Shown: piece by piece, positions 16,796-25,865 of the stretch
Numbering within the stretch: the stretch's first letter is position 1
How the letters are laid out: the number at the start of each line of letters is the position of its first letter
Assembly (NCBI GenBank): GCA_020852515.1
Contig: JADZAS010000016.1
Location: 1 to 64,000, forward strand
Direction of reading: 5' to 3'
DNA: 64,000 bases
Source of the DNA: Phycisphaerales bacterium
GTDB lineage: Bacteria; Planctomycetota; Phycisphaerae; Phycisphaerales; UBA5793
Position numbers and translations under genes: made by a program
Notes under the pieces: generated by a model
What the model was told of the DNA's origin: nothing
What the model saw: the letters and a program-made list of their open reading frames with translations, nothing else
Database searches by the model: none

Positions 16796-18598
16796 GTGTC
16801 TCACGCGCCTGCCGATCTCAATCCGTTCCGCCTCTCGCTGGAGCAGCGCGGTCCGCTGGTGCGCGGCGTTCGCCCCGTACTCGAAGCCGTGCTGCGCTTC
16901 CCCGCGATGAATCGCATTTATCGTGAGATTCACTCCACAACCGACGACCGGCACTTCAGTGACCGCACGCTCGATGCGCTCGGAGTCGAACTGCAATTCA
17001 CGCTGGGCGACCTGAGCCGCATCCCCGCGACCGGCCCGGTGGTGCTCATCGCCAATCACCCCATCGGCGGCATCGACGGGCTGGCCATGCTGGCCATCAT
17101 GCGCCGCGTTCGAGCCGACTCGCGCATGATCGGCAATTACATGATGTCGATCATCCCCGATCTGCGCGAGATCTACCTGTTCGTCGATCCGTTCGGCGGC
17201 GAGGCAGCCGTGCGGCGCAACCTCGCCACCATGCGCCAGGCGATGCAGTGGCTGCGCGACGGGCACATGCTCGCGTCATTTCCATCCGGCGAAGTCGCGT
17301 CGTTCCAGCTCCGACAGCGCCGCATCGTCGAGCCGCAGTGGAACGATTCGATCGCCCGCATGATCCTCAAGACCGGAGCGCCGGTCGTGCCGATCCACTT
17401 CGAGGGCCGCAACAGTACGCTGTTTCACGCCGCAGGCGTCGTGCATCCGCGGCTGCGCACCCTCATGCTGCCCACCGAGATGCTCCGCCGCCGGGGACGG
17501 GCCCTGCAGGTGCGCATCGGCAAACTCATCCCCTTCGAGCAGATCAAGCGGCACGGCAGTCCCGAGTCCATCACCGAATATCTGCGCCTGCGCGTCAGCC
17601 TGCTCGGCCAGCAGGAGGGCAAGGCGGCCGCACGGACGGACGCGGCCCGGCCGGGTGCGGTGAGTCACGCGCCGATCGTTGAGCCGGCGCCGCCTGAACG
17701 ACTCGCAGAGGACGTGGCAGCGCTGAGCGGCGAGCATGAACTCGTCTTGCAGGACCAATTGCGAGTGTACTGCGCGCCGGCGGAGATGATCCCCCACTGC
17801 CTTCAGGAAATCGGGCGGCTGCGCGAGATCGCCTTCCGCGCCGTCGGCGAAGGAACAGGACGCCCGACTGACCTTGATCGATTTGACCGGCACTACCTGC
17901 ACCTCTTTGTCTGGGATCAGGCGCGCAGCCGAATTCTCGGGGCGTACCGCGTCGGCCTGACGGACCAGATCGTCCCGGTGCACGGCATCGAAGGGCTGTA
18001 CACCCACACGCTGTTCCGCTTCGGCCGGCGATTGCTCGAACAGATCGATCCGTGCGTCGAACTCGGCCGCTCCTTCATCCATCCCGAGGCGCAGCGGGCG
18101 ACGGCGCCGCTCATGCTGCTCTGGAAAGGCATCGGCCAGTTTTTGATTCGCAATCCGCGCTACACGGGACTGATCGGGCCGGTAAGCATCAGCGCCGAAT
18201 ACTCGACAATGTCGCGGCTGCTGCTCATGGCGTTTCTTCGTATGCACAAATACCTGCCGCAGCTGGGCGACCTTATCAAGCCGCGCAACCCGCCCCGCCA
18301 GATGCCGCCGCGCGAGTGGGAAACGCAGCGAATGAGCACCGTCGTAAGCGATCTCGACGAAGTGGACTCGCTCGTGCGCGAACTGGAGGCGGACGGCAAG
18401 CCCATGCCCGTGCTGCTGCGGCAGTACCTCGGACTCAACGCGGCGCTGCTGGGGTTCAACGTCGATTCACAGTTCGGGAACGTCATCGACGGGCTCATGT
18501 TCGTCGATGTGCTCAAGATCGACCGGCGCATCATGCGGCGATTCCTGGGCGTCGAAGGCCTGGAGCGCTACTTGGGGGCACAGGCCGCCCTGGCGTGA
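16796..18598 (+). CDS. olsF: OlsF-like bifunctional acyltransferase (PlsC-type N-domain + OlsB/hemolysin-type C-domain)
   Basis: 600 residues from a GTG with CAAGGA upstream. The N-terminal half is a lysophospholipid acyltransferase: ANHPIGGIDG (H-x5-D form of the acyltransferase motif), FVDPFGG, SFPSGEVASF and APVVPIHFEGRN. The C-terminal half (about residues 310-520) is a GNAT-like acyl-ACP N-acyltransferase of the OlsB/hemolysin type: FVWDQARSRILGAYRVG, VELGRSFIHPEAQ and GPVSISAEY. Known OlsF enzymes use the C-domain for N-acylation of ornithine and the N-domain for the second, ester-linked acyl chain, giving phosphate-free ornithine lipids. The same chemistry on another amino acid is possible. 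It is convergent with the hydrolase-DedA-ATP-grasp fusion gene, 10 bases apart. The symbol is by analogy. Confidence 0.8.
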   Translation: MSHAPADLNPFRLSLEQRGPLVRGVRPVLEAVLRFPAMNRIYREIHSTTDDRHFSDRTLDALGVELQFTLGDLSRIPATGPVVLIANHPIGGIDGLAMLAIMRRVRADSRMIGNYMMSIIPDLREIYLFVDPFGGEAAVRRNLATMRQAMQWLRDGHMLASFPSGEVASFQLRQRRIVEPQWNDSIARMILKTGAPVVPIHFEGRNSTLFHAAGVVHPRLRTLMLPTEMLRRRGRALQVRIGKLIPFEQIKRHGSPESITEYLRLRVSLLGQQEGKAAARTDAARPGAVSHAPIVEPAPPERLAEDVAALSGEHELVLQDQLRVYCAPAEMIPHCLQEIGRLREIAFRAVGEGTGRPTDLDRFDRHYLHLFVWDQARSRILGAYRVGLTDQIVPVHGIEGLYTHTLFRFGRRLLEQIDPCVELGRSFIHPEAQRATAPLMLLWKGIGQFLIRNPRYTGLIGPVSISAEYSTMSRLLLMAFLRMHKYLPQLGDLIKPRNPPRQMPPREWETQRMSTVVSDLDEVDSLVRELEADGKPMPVLLRQYLGLNAALLGFNVDSQFGNVIDGLMFVDVLKIDRRIMRRFLGVEGLERYLGAQAALA

Positions 18599-18607
18599 CG
18601 ACCGCAT

Positions 18608-21232
18608 TCAATCCGCCAGCGCATCGACGCGCCGGTCCACGCGGTGCGACCGGATGGCGCGCACGAGCGTTCGCAGAGGCGTGACGGGCGCGCCGGCCTG
18701 CGCGTTGCGGCTGCCGATCTCGTAGGCGAGCGCCCATTGCTTCGCCAACGTGCGCCAGGCGAACAGCAGCGAGTGCTGCGGGTCGTAGATGTTCGACGAC
18801 TCGGAGAGCACGCCGTTGAGCTCCACGATCCGGAAACCGTGGCCGGCGCGGAAGGAGTCGACGTCGCTGTAGCGCACGTCGAATCGGCCGAAGTAGTACC
18901 CATCGAAGGATCTCGCGACTTCATCGATCGCGGATTCGAGTTCAGGCGACCAGAGATGTCTGCCTTCGCGGAACATGGTGCCTTGGCAGTGATTGCCCGA
19001 GACGGCCAGCGTCATCTGTTCCCCCGGGGCCAGCACGCGATCAATCTGCTCGTCGTAGCGGTGCAGAAACGTCCACGCCTGCATGCGGTAGCGGCGGTGC
19101 GCCCAGATGAGGTCCTCGAAGGTGGATTTTCCGTCGCCGGTAAGTACGGGAAACTGCTTGTCTGTGATCGAGAAGATGCGGCCGCGCGCTTCGCCGGGCA
19201 ATCGGTAGTAGAAAATGCCTGCTTCGAGGGGTCCAGGGTCGTAGGTCTGCGCGAGCACGTCGCCGGCGAACTTCGCGAAGTAGCCCTGCGCCTGCTCCCA
19301 GTTGCGGACCAATTTCAGGCCCTGACCGCGCTCGCCCACATCGGGCTTCAGCACAAGCGGGAACGACCAGCCGCGCTCTTCGAGGATCCGTTTCAGTGCC
19401 AGGGTGCGGTCGGGCTCGCTGGCCGCAACGAGCGCGCTGGGCACGATGCGCTCGGCGGGCAGTGCGGAGAGGATGGCGTGCTTTGATTCGCCGACCACGC
19501 CGCCGTGGGGGATCGCCGGATTAGCCGCGGTAAACGCCATGAGGCTGCGGCGGCGCAGCGCCTGCCAGGCGACGACCGGCACGAGCGGCAGGTAAAAGAC
19601 GCTCACCGGCCAGAACTCCCAGCGCCACAGTCGCGACACCAGCACAATGAGCCGCTGCCTGCCGCGCCGGCTGGTCAACATCGCAAAGGTCCGCAGAACG
19701 ACCAGCAGAAGCAGCACGACGACGACGATGGCGATCCAGCCGTCGCCAAGAATGCGCTGGACGGTGGAGGTCGTGCTCTTCCCGAAGAAGACGACGATCG
19801 AAATGATGACGGGCGTCCAGATCGCCACGGCGCCGAACGTCCAGAGTGCAAAGCGGCGGCGCTTCGTGCCCAGCACGCCCGCGGCGACATAGAGCGGTAC
19901 GCGCGTGCCCGGCACAAAGCGGCTGGCGAGCACGGCCGACCAGCCGTGCTTGTCGAACCAGCGGCTGAGCACATCGATGTGGTGCGCCGGCAGCCGCCGC
20001 GCGATGGGCCGCCAGCGCAGCGCGGGCCGGCCGACGATCGCACCGATGAGGTAGAGCCCGAGATCGCCGATGAAGATTCCCAGGAACACGGCCAGCACAC
20101 CGACGAGTGGATCGAGCTGCCCATCGCGGATGAGCAAGCCGACCCCCACCGACGTCGGATCTTCGAGGATAAACGTGCCGACGATGATGGCGCCCATTGT
20201 GGCCCACGGCCCCATGTCGCGGCTGAGATTCAGTTCGACGGGAAGAATCGCCTTCTCTCTCTCGCCGCCTGAGTAATCGACGGTGCGGCGAGCCGGCACT
20301 ATGGCCGGATCGGAGGCGCGCTGGACGAACGGGATGATTTCATCGGCGAGTTGCTGCGACTTGGCCTCGCTGAACACCATGAAGTGCGAATCATCGAACA
20401 TCACCAGTTCGCTCTGCGGCACGATCTCGTGATGTTGCTCGGCGACCCACGCCGGGACAAGGGGGTCGCGACGCCCGTGCAGGATGAGCAGCGGCTTGCG
20501 CCAGCGCTCGAGCACGCCGCGCAAGGGGCGAAAGTCGGTGTCGAGGAAGTTGCGCATGAATGCGTGGCGGGCAGCCCGCGGTCCAAGCAGCCCGAAGTGC
20601 GGCACGAATTCGGGCGCGATGACGAGCAGGCCATAGCCGAGGTAGTTCTTGAGCCGCTCAAAGCCCGGATCACCCGACCCTTCGCCCTCCGCGATGCCAA
20701 CGCCGCCGTAGAAGATGAGACTGCTCACGCGCTGTGGCTCGAGTTCGGCCATGCGGAGCGCCACTCCGCTGCCCATCGAGTAGCCGAGAACGTGTGCCCT
20801 ATCTACATCGAGCGAATCGAGCAGCTCCAGCACGTAGCGCGCATGCGCTTGGTGGCTGTAGTCCGGAACCAGACGCGTGGAGGCGCCAAAGCCGGGCAGA
20901 TCGACCGTAATCACGCGGAAGTGCTCAGCGAGCATCGGCGCCAGCAGGTGAAAGTTGTCGCCGGAGCCCGGACTGCCGTGAATGAGCACGACGACTTCGC
21001 CCTGCCCCTGCTGGCGGTAGGCCAGCGAAATCGCCTTTTCTTCCAGCGGGCGACCATCGCGCACCGCAGGAACCACCACCTTGGATTGATCAGGCGCGAG
21101 CGATTCGCCGCGGGGCCAGAAAAGCTGAACAACCAGCGAGAGCGCGAGCAGCAGCAGCCACCACTGCCACCATCTCCAGGCGGGCAACCAGCGCCGAGTG
21201 CGCGGTGCGGTCTGCCCCTCGGACGCAGTCAT
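18608..21232 (-). CDS. Three-domain fusion: alpha/beta hydrolase + DedA membrane domain + ATP-grasp
   Basis: 874 residues. An N-terminal membrane anchor (WWLLLLALSLVVQLFW) leads into an alpha/beta hydrolase (residues ~65-305): VVLIHGSPGSGDNFH, nucleophile in LGYSMGSGVA, acid in LHGRRDPLVP and His in DDSHFMVF. Residues ~335-530 form a DedA/VTT domain: GVLAVFLGIFIGDLGLYLIG and SRFVPGTRVPLYVAAG, with several membrane helices. Residues ~570-870 are ATP-grasp-like: FPLVLKPDVGERGQGLKLV, LAQTYDPGPLEAGIFYYR and FDVRYSDVDS...VELNGVLSESSNIYDP. DedA proteins are linked to lipid scrambling or flipping, and ATP-grasp enzymes join carboxylates to amines. Fused, they may make and move a modified lipid. The start codon overlaps the stop of the NRDE-like gene by one base (TGATG), so it belongs to that operon. 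Confidence 0.88.
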   Translation of the reverse strand: MTASEGQTAPRTRRWLPAWRWWQWWLLLLALSLVVQLFWPRGESLAPDQSKVVVPAVRDGRPLEEKAISLAYRQQGQGEVVVLIHGSPGSGDNFHLLAPMLAEHFRVITVDLPGFGASTRLVPDYSHQAHARYVLELLDSLDVDRAHVLGYSMGSGVALRMAELEPQRVSSLIFYGGVGIAEGEGSGDPGFERLKNYLGYGLLVIAPEFVPHFGLLGPRAARHAFMRNFLDTDFRPLRGVLERWRKPLLILHGRRDPLVPAWVAEQHHEIVPQSELVMFDDSHFMVFSEAKSQQLADEIIPFVQRASDPAIVPARRTVDYSGGEREKAILPVELNLSRDMGPWATMGAIIVGTFILEDPTSVGVGLLIRDGQLDPLVGVLAVFLGIFIGDLGLYLIGAIVGRPALRWRPIARRLPAHHIDVLSRWFDKHGWSAVLASRFVPGTRVPLYVAAGVLGTKRRRFALWTFGAVAIWTPVIISIVVFFGKSTTSTVQRILGDGWIAIVVVVLLLLVVLRTFAMLTSRRGRQRLIVLVSRLWRWEFWPVSVFYLPLVPVVAWQALRRRSLMAFTAANPAIPHGGVVGESKHAILSALPAERIVPSALVAASEPDRTLALKRILEERGWSFPLVLKPDVGERGQGLKLVRNWEQAQGYFAKFAGDVLAQTYDPGPLEAGIFYYRLPGEARGRIFSITDKQFPVLTGDGKSTFEDLIWAHRRYRMQAWTFLHRYDEQIDRVLAPGEQMTLAVSGNHCQGTMFREGRHLWSPELESAIDEVARSFDGYYFGRFDVRYSDVDSFRAGHGFRIVELNGVLSESSNIYDPQHSLLFAWRTLAKQWALAYEIGSRNAQAGAPVTPLRTLVRAIRSHRVDRRVDALAD

Positions 21233-21990
21233 CAGCGAGGCGCTCCACTGCGGGGCAGTTCAACCACGACCGGGTCGCCGCACGCATCCGGCGAATCTCC
21301 CCAGTAAGACATTCGCATTTGCGCAGCGATCGCATCCACAACCGTGAGGCTGACGGTCCTGGCGTCGGCGCGGCTCATGCACACGCTCAGATGCGGCCGA
21401 TCGGGCCAGCGGTGGCGGTGAAACGAAGCCTGCCGCTGCGGCCACTCCGATGGCTGATTGCCAAACCACCCATCAAACAACCGGCGCCGAGGCGCCTCCA
21501 CGAGCGCATCTCCAAGCCCGGAGGAGGTGAACATTGCCGGCTGTAACTCAAGCTGCTGCGATGCGACATCAACCTCCGAAGCGCCCGCAGCCGCGCGCAG
21601 CAGGTTCTGGCCATCTGTTACCACAAGCGTGAAGGGCAGGTACTGCCGCGCATCGAGCGCTGCGACGACCTCCGCGGCGCCGGAGACGGACGTCTGCGCA
21701 AGAATCTCCGGGATGATCTCTCCGCGGCTGCGCGGCGAGGGGTGGGTGGACGGCGGGGAGCCGTCGTTGCGGTTCAGCAGCGTGGCGACCAGCCCCGACT
21801 GATTCACCCCCACCCAGGTGCCGCCGCCGACAGGATCGCTGGGCCAGATCGAATCGTGCTTGCCGGCCCGGTGCACGCGCGGTGGCAGGGCCGGCGGTCG
21901 TTGGCGGGATTCGTCTCGGCTGGTCGCCAGTCGCAGCCCGATCCGCTCGCCGTCCGGGCCGACAAGCGGGATGATCGTCACCGTGCACAT
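21232..21990 (-). CDS. NRDE-family protein (TANGO2-like, putative Ntn-type hydrolase fold)
   Basis: 252 residues starting MCTVTII, the family hallmark: the Cys at position 2 may become an N-terminal nucleophile after Met removal. SRDES at residues ~24-28 is the NRDE-type motif in slightly altered form, and GGGTWVGVNQSGLVATLLNR is the second conserved block. In eukaryotes TANGO2 is tied to Golgi, lipid and heme metabolism; bacterial members are uncharacterised. The start lies 13 bases inside the end of the DinB-like gene and the stop shares a base with the start of the three-domain fusion, so the three genes form one operon. The family is well supported, the function unknown. Confidence 0.82.
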   Translation of the reverse strand: MCTVTIIPLVGPDGERIGLRLATSRDESRQRPPALPPRVHRAGKHDSIWPSDPVGGGTWVGVNQSGLVATLLNRNDGSPPSTHPSPRSRGEIIPEILAQTSVSGAAEVVAALDARQYLPFTLVVTDGQNLLRAAAGASEVDVASQQLELQPAMFTSSGLGDALVEAPRRRLFDGWFGNQPSEWPQRQASFHRHRWPDRPHLSVCMSRADARTVSLTVVDAIAAQMRMSYWGDSPDACGDPVVVELPRSGAPR

Positions 21991-22553
21991 GACTGGCGTT
22001 TGAGATGGGCGATGGTGCCAGGCGCGTAGCCGAAGCGCTCAGGCATCTCGACTTGCATGATGCGCAGCATCGCGGCGACCATGGCGTTGTGGTGGATCGT
22101 GTGGCTGAGCACGAAGGCGCTTTCGCGGCCCAGCGTCGAGACCAGTTCGACCGGCGGCGAATCGCTGCGGAGCATGAGCCACGTCCGCACCGGACGCTCC
22201 GGCGCCTCGCTCAGACGCCCCGCCAGATGCGCGTCGAGCGATGCAATCCGATCGAGTGCGGCGGTGCGGCTGCTTTCGACCGCCGTGCCGCGCTCCCGGG
22301 CCTCGTAATCGATCTCGCCGCTCTCGAATCCCCTGAGCAGGGCCCCGATGTGATCGAGGCTGTGGCGGATGTGCCCTCCGACGCTGCTCTGGAAAGCTCC
22401 CACGGGCGACCGGACGTACTGCTCGTCAGTCATCGATGTGAGCAACACCCGAACCTGCTCGAGGATCTCGCGAATGGGCGCAATCCCGCAGACCGAGGCG
22501 CCCGCCGCGGCGGGACTTGCAGTGTGCGGAGCACAGGTCTGGTTTTCGGTCAT
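21978..22553 (-). CDS. DinB/YfiT-like four-helix protein, putative metal-dependent
   Basis: 191 residues from the ATG at 22553; the longer frame adds an unlikely leader. The pattern fits the DinB superfamily: IREILEQVRVLLTSMTDEQY in helix 1, SSVGGHIRHSLDHIGALL in helix 2 and ESAFVLSHTIHHNAMVAAML in helix 3. The three His positions that bind a divalent metal are supplied by GGHIRHSLDH and LSHTIHHN. Such proteins include thiol-dependent transferases and many of unknown role. It is first in the operon with the NRDE-like and three-domain fusion genes. A TATACT hexamer on the minus strand at 22607-22602, about 50 bases upstream, is a possible -10 element. Confidence 0.75.
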   Translation of the reverse strand: MTENQTCAPHTASPAAAGASVCGIAPIREILEQVRVLLTSMTDEQYVRSPVGAFQSSVGGHIRHSLDHIGALLRGFESGEIDYEARERGTAVESSRTAALDRIASLDAHLAGRLSEAPERPVRTWLMLRSDSPPVELVSTLGRESAFVLSHTIHHNAMVAAMLRIMQVEMPERFGYAPGTIAHLKRQSCAR

Positions 22554-22821
22554 GTAGACACCAATCGGTTCCGGGACGCCTAGGACTCGAAATCGGGAAG
22601 CAGTATAAGCACCGGGAGGCAAACAACCCACTGTGCCCCGGCCCCGGGCTTTTCTATTGGGGATCGGATACCAGCGCTTGCAGAGGATGAAGCGCGGGGT
22701 CCCGACCCGCGGGCTTGAGGTCGGCCCCGGCGCCGCGCCGGAGATGCACCGATTCTCCGCGATGCCGTGGGAACTGGCGTCGTGTGAACCGGTGGCCGCT
22801 CAGGTCTGAGCGTGAGGTGAA

Positions 22822-22895
22822 TGCAGATGGGAGGATTCGAACCCCCAACCCCCTGATCCGTAGTCAGGAGCTCTATCCAATTGAGCTACATCTGC
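22822..22895 (-). tRNA. tRNA-Arg (anticodon ACG)
   Basis: A 74-nt cloverleaf. The acceptor stem pairs GCAGATG at the 5' end (22895) with CATCTGC near 22823, followed by discriminator A. The D arm is GCTC...GAGC, the anticodon stem CCTGA/TCAGG with loop CTACGGA gives ACG, and the T arm carries TTCGAAT. The CCA end is not encoded. ACG is read as ICG after deamination and decodes CGU/CGC/CGA. No integration scar is visible on either side. Confidence 0.95.
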
Positions 22896-22959
22896 AGCAT
22901 CAGCCGCTGTTCGGTCGGCTGCTTACCCAAGAATACACCGGCCTTGCGAGAGGTTCAAG

Positions 22960-23754
22960 TCAGGCGCGGGCGCCGCACGCCGTGCGGTCGAGATACCAGC
23001 ACATCGTGCCGCCGAGCGGCCGCACCCCGCGGATCGGCAGGTCCTCGATCCGCGCGTGCGCATTGGCGGCGAGCCTTTGGATGATCTCTGCCTTGCCCTC
23101 ACCTGTGACCATCACCGCGACGAACCGCGCGCTGTTGATCAGCGCCAGCGTCATGGTGACGCGATCGGGCGGCACGACGGTCGGGCCGAAATTGATGCGG
23201 ATGAGCCGGCCGTCTTCGCTCAGCGCCGGGCTGTGCGGGAAGAGGCTGGCGGTGTGGCCATCGGCGCCAAGCCCCAGAAGTACGTAGTCGAGCCGGTCCT
23301 GCCCCCGTTCGCGCCACTCCAGCGCCGCCCGCAGGGCCTTGGCGTACTCGTGCTCGACGCGATCTGACAGGGCGTCCATCGGGTGCTGCTGTGCTCGGGG
23401 AATGCCCGAGTGGGCGCCGAAGTGGTCTTCGATCATCCGCCAGTTGCTGTTTTCGTCGGTGACGGAAACGCGCCGTTCATCGACGCACCAGAGATGCGTC
23501 TTTTTCCACGGAATGCCGCGGCAGATCGGGTCGGTCATGAGGTGGCGGTAGAACGGCGCCGGCGTGGAGCCGCCCGACACGGCCATGTGAAAGTCGCCGA
23601 AGGCCCGCCAGCAGTTCAGGCTGTGCCCGAGCAGGTCGCTGGACATGCGCTCGACGAGTTCCTCGACCGTGTCCGCCACGACAACTTCGCCCGGCAGGGT
23701 CGGCGGCTGGGGAGGAATGGACACTTCATACGCGGGTGGTCGTCGGTCGGTCAT
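22960..23754 (-). CDS. pgl: 6-phosphogluconolactonase
   Basis: 264 residues of the glucosamine-6-phosphate-isomerase/6PGL superfamily. Diagnostic segments are MAVSGGSTPAPFYRHL (phosphate loop), HLWCVDERRV (the DER catalytic motif), SNWRMIEDHF and LLGLGADGHTASLFPHSP (GxDGHTASLFP, the 6PGL signature with the catalytic His). It hydrolyses 6-phosphogluconolactone in the cytosol, the second step of the oxidative pentose phosphate pathway. It follows zwf with a gap of six bases, so the two are co-transcribed and act in consecutive steps. The N-terminus has an extra Pro-rich stretch (PPAYEVSIPPQPPTLPG) not needed for catalysis. Confidence 0.95.
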   Translation of the reverse strand: MTDRRPPAYEVSIPPQPPTLPGEVVVADTVEELVERMSSDLLGHSLNCWRAFGDFHMAVSGGSTPAPFYRHLMTDPICRGIPWKKTHLWCVDERRVSVTDENSNWRMIEDHFGAHSGIPRAQQHPMDALSDRVEHEYAKALRAALEWRERGQDRLDYVLLGLGADGHTASLFPHSPALSEDGRLIRINFGPTVVPPDRVTMTLALINSARFVAVMVTGEGKAEIIQRLAANAHARIEDLPIRGVRPLGGTMCWYLDRTACGARA

Positions 23755-23760
23755 GCTCGT

Positions 23761-25296
23761 CTAGCGCGTCTCCTCGTCGCTTGGATTATGCCATGCACAA
23801 CCCGATTTTGCCAGCAAATCTTCCGATTCCCGGGGGCCCCAGGAACCGGGCGCGTAGTTTCCGGCGATGTCCCGACGCAGGTCCGGATCGAGAAACGGCA
23901 TGACGGCGCTCCACGCCCCCTCCACTTCATCCCGGTGCTTGAAGAGCGTCTGATCGCCGCGCATCGCGTCGAGCAGCAGCGGGCCGTAGGCTTCGATCGG
24001 CTCGCCTCCGAATCGGGCCAGGTAGTCGAAGTCGAGTTTGATCGAGTCGATGCGCATGGCGCCGGGGATTTTGCCTTCGAATCGCAGACTGATTCCTTCG
24101 TCGGGCTGAATGTTGATAATCAGGCGATTGGGCGGCCTTCGGACACAGTCGGGCTCACCTTCGCAGATGGGGCTGAACAGGTCGATGGGCGGCTCGCGGA
24201 AAGTCAGCACCACCTCCGTGAGTTTGCGGGCCATCGCCTTGCCGGTGCGCAGGAAAAACGGCACGCCGGACCAGCGCCAGTTGTCGATGTCCAGGCGGAT
24301 CGCGGCGAAGGTCTCAGTGGTCGATTCAGGAGCTACCCCTTTGATGTCGCGATAGGCGACCTGGCCGCCCAGCCCCGGGCCATATTGCCCCAGCGCGCAT
24401 CGCAGCGGCGCCTCCTGCGGCGTCACGACTCGAATGCAATCGGAGACCTTGATCTTCTCGCGCCGGATGTGCGTATCCGCGTAGCGGCCCGGCGGCTCCA
24501 TCGCCACCAGCGCCAGGACCTGCATGAGATGGCTCTGGATCATGTCGCGCAGCGCGCCGGCACGGTCGTAGAACGAGCCGCGCGATTCGACCCCCACCTT
24601 TTCCGCCGCGGTGATCTGCACGTGGTGGATGTAGCGCCGATTCCACAGCGGTTCGAAGATCGTGTTCGCGAACCGGAGGACCAGCAGGTTCTGCACGAGT
24701 TCCTTGCCGAGGTAATGGTCGATGCGGTAGATCGACTCTTCCTCAAACGCGCGGCCCAGCGCGCGATTCAGCGACTGCGCCGATCGCAGATCGACGCCGA
24801 ACGGCTTTTCGACGATGATCCGCTGCCAGGGCGCTGCGTCGCGGTTGATGCTGCACCATCGCTTGCCCTCGGTGACCAGGCCGGATTGATTGATGCACTC
24901 GATGATCCGCTCATACAACTGCGGCGCGACCGAGAGATAGAACAGGATGTTGTTGCCGCTGTCGTGCTCGGTCGAGGCGCGATCGATGTCACTCGAGATC
25001 TGCTGATACGCCTCGGGCTCTGTCCCATCGGCGGCGCAGTAGTGAATCGTCCGGGCGAAGCGCGTCCACTCGTCTTCCGTGAACCGCGTGGCGAAGCGCT
25101 GGGCCCACTCGCGCAGGTGTCCGCGAAAGTCGTCATCGCTCATTTCCGTCCGGCTCACGCCCAGCACCGTCAGGCCCTTTGGCGTCTGGCCGCGCTGAAA
25201 GAGATCGAACAGCGCCGGAATGATCTTGCGGCGCGTCAGATCGCCCGAGGCGCCGAAAACGACCAGGACACATGGAGCAGCGGCAATCGGCTTCAT
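23761..25296 (-). CDS. zwf: Glucose-6-phosphate 1-dehydrogenase
   Basis: 511 residues, the typical length. VVFGASGDLTRRK is the NADP-binding fingerprint, EKPFGVDL the substrate-binding loop, and RIDHYLGKELVQN contains the catalytic His/Lys signature RIDHYLGKE. The C-terminal domain includes FFLRTGKAM and VVLTFREPP. It oxidises glucose-6-phosphate to 6-phosphogluconolactone and supplies NADPH. It is directly followed by pgl, which removes its product. The Nudix gene ends 56 bases upstream on the same strand, so a longer operon with pabB and the Nudix gene is possible. No regulatory element was seen in that gap. Confidence 0.97.
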   Translation of the reverse strand: MKPIAAAPCVLVVFGASGDLTRRKIIPALFDLFQRGQTPKGLTVLGVSRTEMSDDDFRGHLREWAQRFATRFTEDEWTRFARTIHYCAADGTEPEAYQQISSDIDRASTEHDSGNNILFYLSVAPQLYERIIECINQSGLVTEGKRWCSINRDAAPWQRIIVEKPFGVDLRSAQSLNRALGRAFEEESIYRIDHYLGKELVQNLLVLRFANTIFEPLWNRRYIHHVQITAAEKVGVESRGSFYDRAGALRDMIQSHLMQVLALVAMEPPGRYADTHIRREKIKVSDCIRVVTPQEAPLRCALGQYGPGLGGQVAYRDIKGVAPESTTETFAAIRLDIDNWRWSGVPFFLRTGKAMARKLTEVVLTFREPPIDLFSPICEGEPDCVRRPPNRLIINIQPDEGISLRFEGKIPGAMRIDSIKLDFDYLARFGGEPIEAYGPLLLDAMRGDQTLFKHRDEVEGAWSAVMPFLDPDLRRDIAGNYAPGSWGPRESEDLLAKSGCAWHNPSDEETR

Positions 25297-25352
25297 TCAG
25301 CACTCACTTATGGATGATGACCTTGGACGATAGCCTCCGGTGCGCAGGCTGG

Positions 25353-25865
25353 TCACTCGATGCGAAGCAGTGCCGCACACGGCGAGTCGGGATCGAGAAT
25401 GTCGCGGCGCAGTTCGTCGATGGCCGCCCGCTGACCCGGCCAGACGAAACAGCGGCGCACCTCAGCATCCGTCACCCAGCGGTGCGCCTCGTGTTCGCCG
25501 TTCAACTTCGGCTCCCAGTCTGAGATCACTTCCGCGGCGAACCGCGGGCACAGAAGCACGGCGTTGATCGCCGCCATGTAGAACGGATGCACCTGTTCCA
25601 ACTGCCACAATCCCAGGCGCGCATCGCGTGTCAGCCCCGTTTCCTCGAACACCTCGCGCCGGATGGCGTCGATCGCTGTTTCATCCGCTTCGATGTGGCC
25701 GAGCACGGGCTGCCAGGTCGCCGGCGACACCGCCGCCCGCCGATGGCGCAGCAGTTGCAGCAGTTCTACTCCATCTGCGCCGGTTCTGCGGAAGATGAAC
25801 GCTTCGACAATGTCGGTGCGAATCGCCACGCCAAGTGAGTCACCGGGACCGCTTCGCTCAGCCAT
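25353..25865 (-). CDS. Nudix hydrolase, possibly the dihydroneopterin triphosphate type
   Basis: About 170 residues from the ATG at 25865, which overlaps the end of pabB by 8 bases; longer frames lie antiparallel in pabB. The Nudix box is complete: GHIEADETAIDAIRREVFEETGLT fits Gx5Ex7REUxEExGU with all metal-binding Glu. WQPVLGHIEADE and LNGEHEAHRWVTDAEV resemble the NudB-like group that removes pyrophosphate from dihydroneopterin triphosphate in folate synthesis. Close coupling to pabB, another folate gene, makes that role attractive, but it is inferred from context. Other Nudix substrates remain possible. Confidence 0.87.
   Translation of the reverse strand: MAERSGPGDSLGVAIRTDIVEAFIFRRTGADGVELLQLLRHRRAAVSPATWQPVLGHIEADETAIDAIRREVFEETGLTRDARLGLWQLEQVHPFYMAAINAVLLCPRFAAEVISDWEPKLNGEHEAHRWVTDAEVRRCFVWPGQRAAIDELRRDILDPDSPCAALLRIE

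Noticed and set aside
22635-22655. GC-rich hairpin followed by TTTTCT, terminator-like on the plus strand
   Set aside because: No plus-strand gene ends near it; the surrounding genes and the tRNA are all on the minus strand, where the T-run is on the wrong side.
23383-25317. Plus-strand open frame of 644 codons
   Set aside because: Antisense to pgl and zwf, whose catalytic motifs are certain; composition is typical of a shadow frame.
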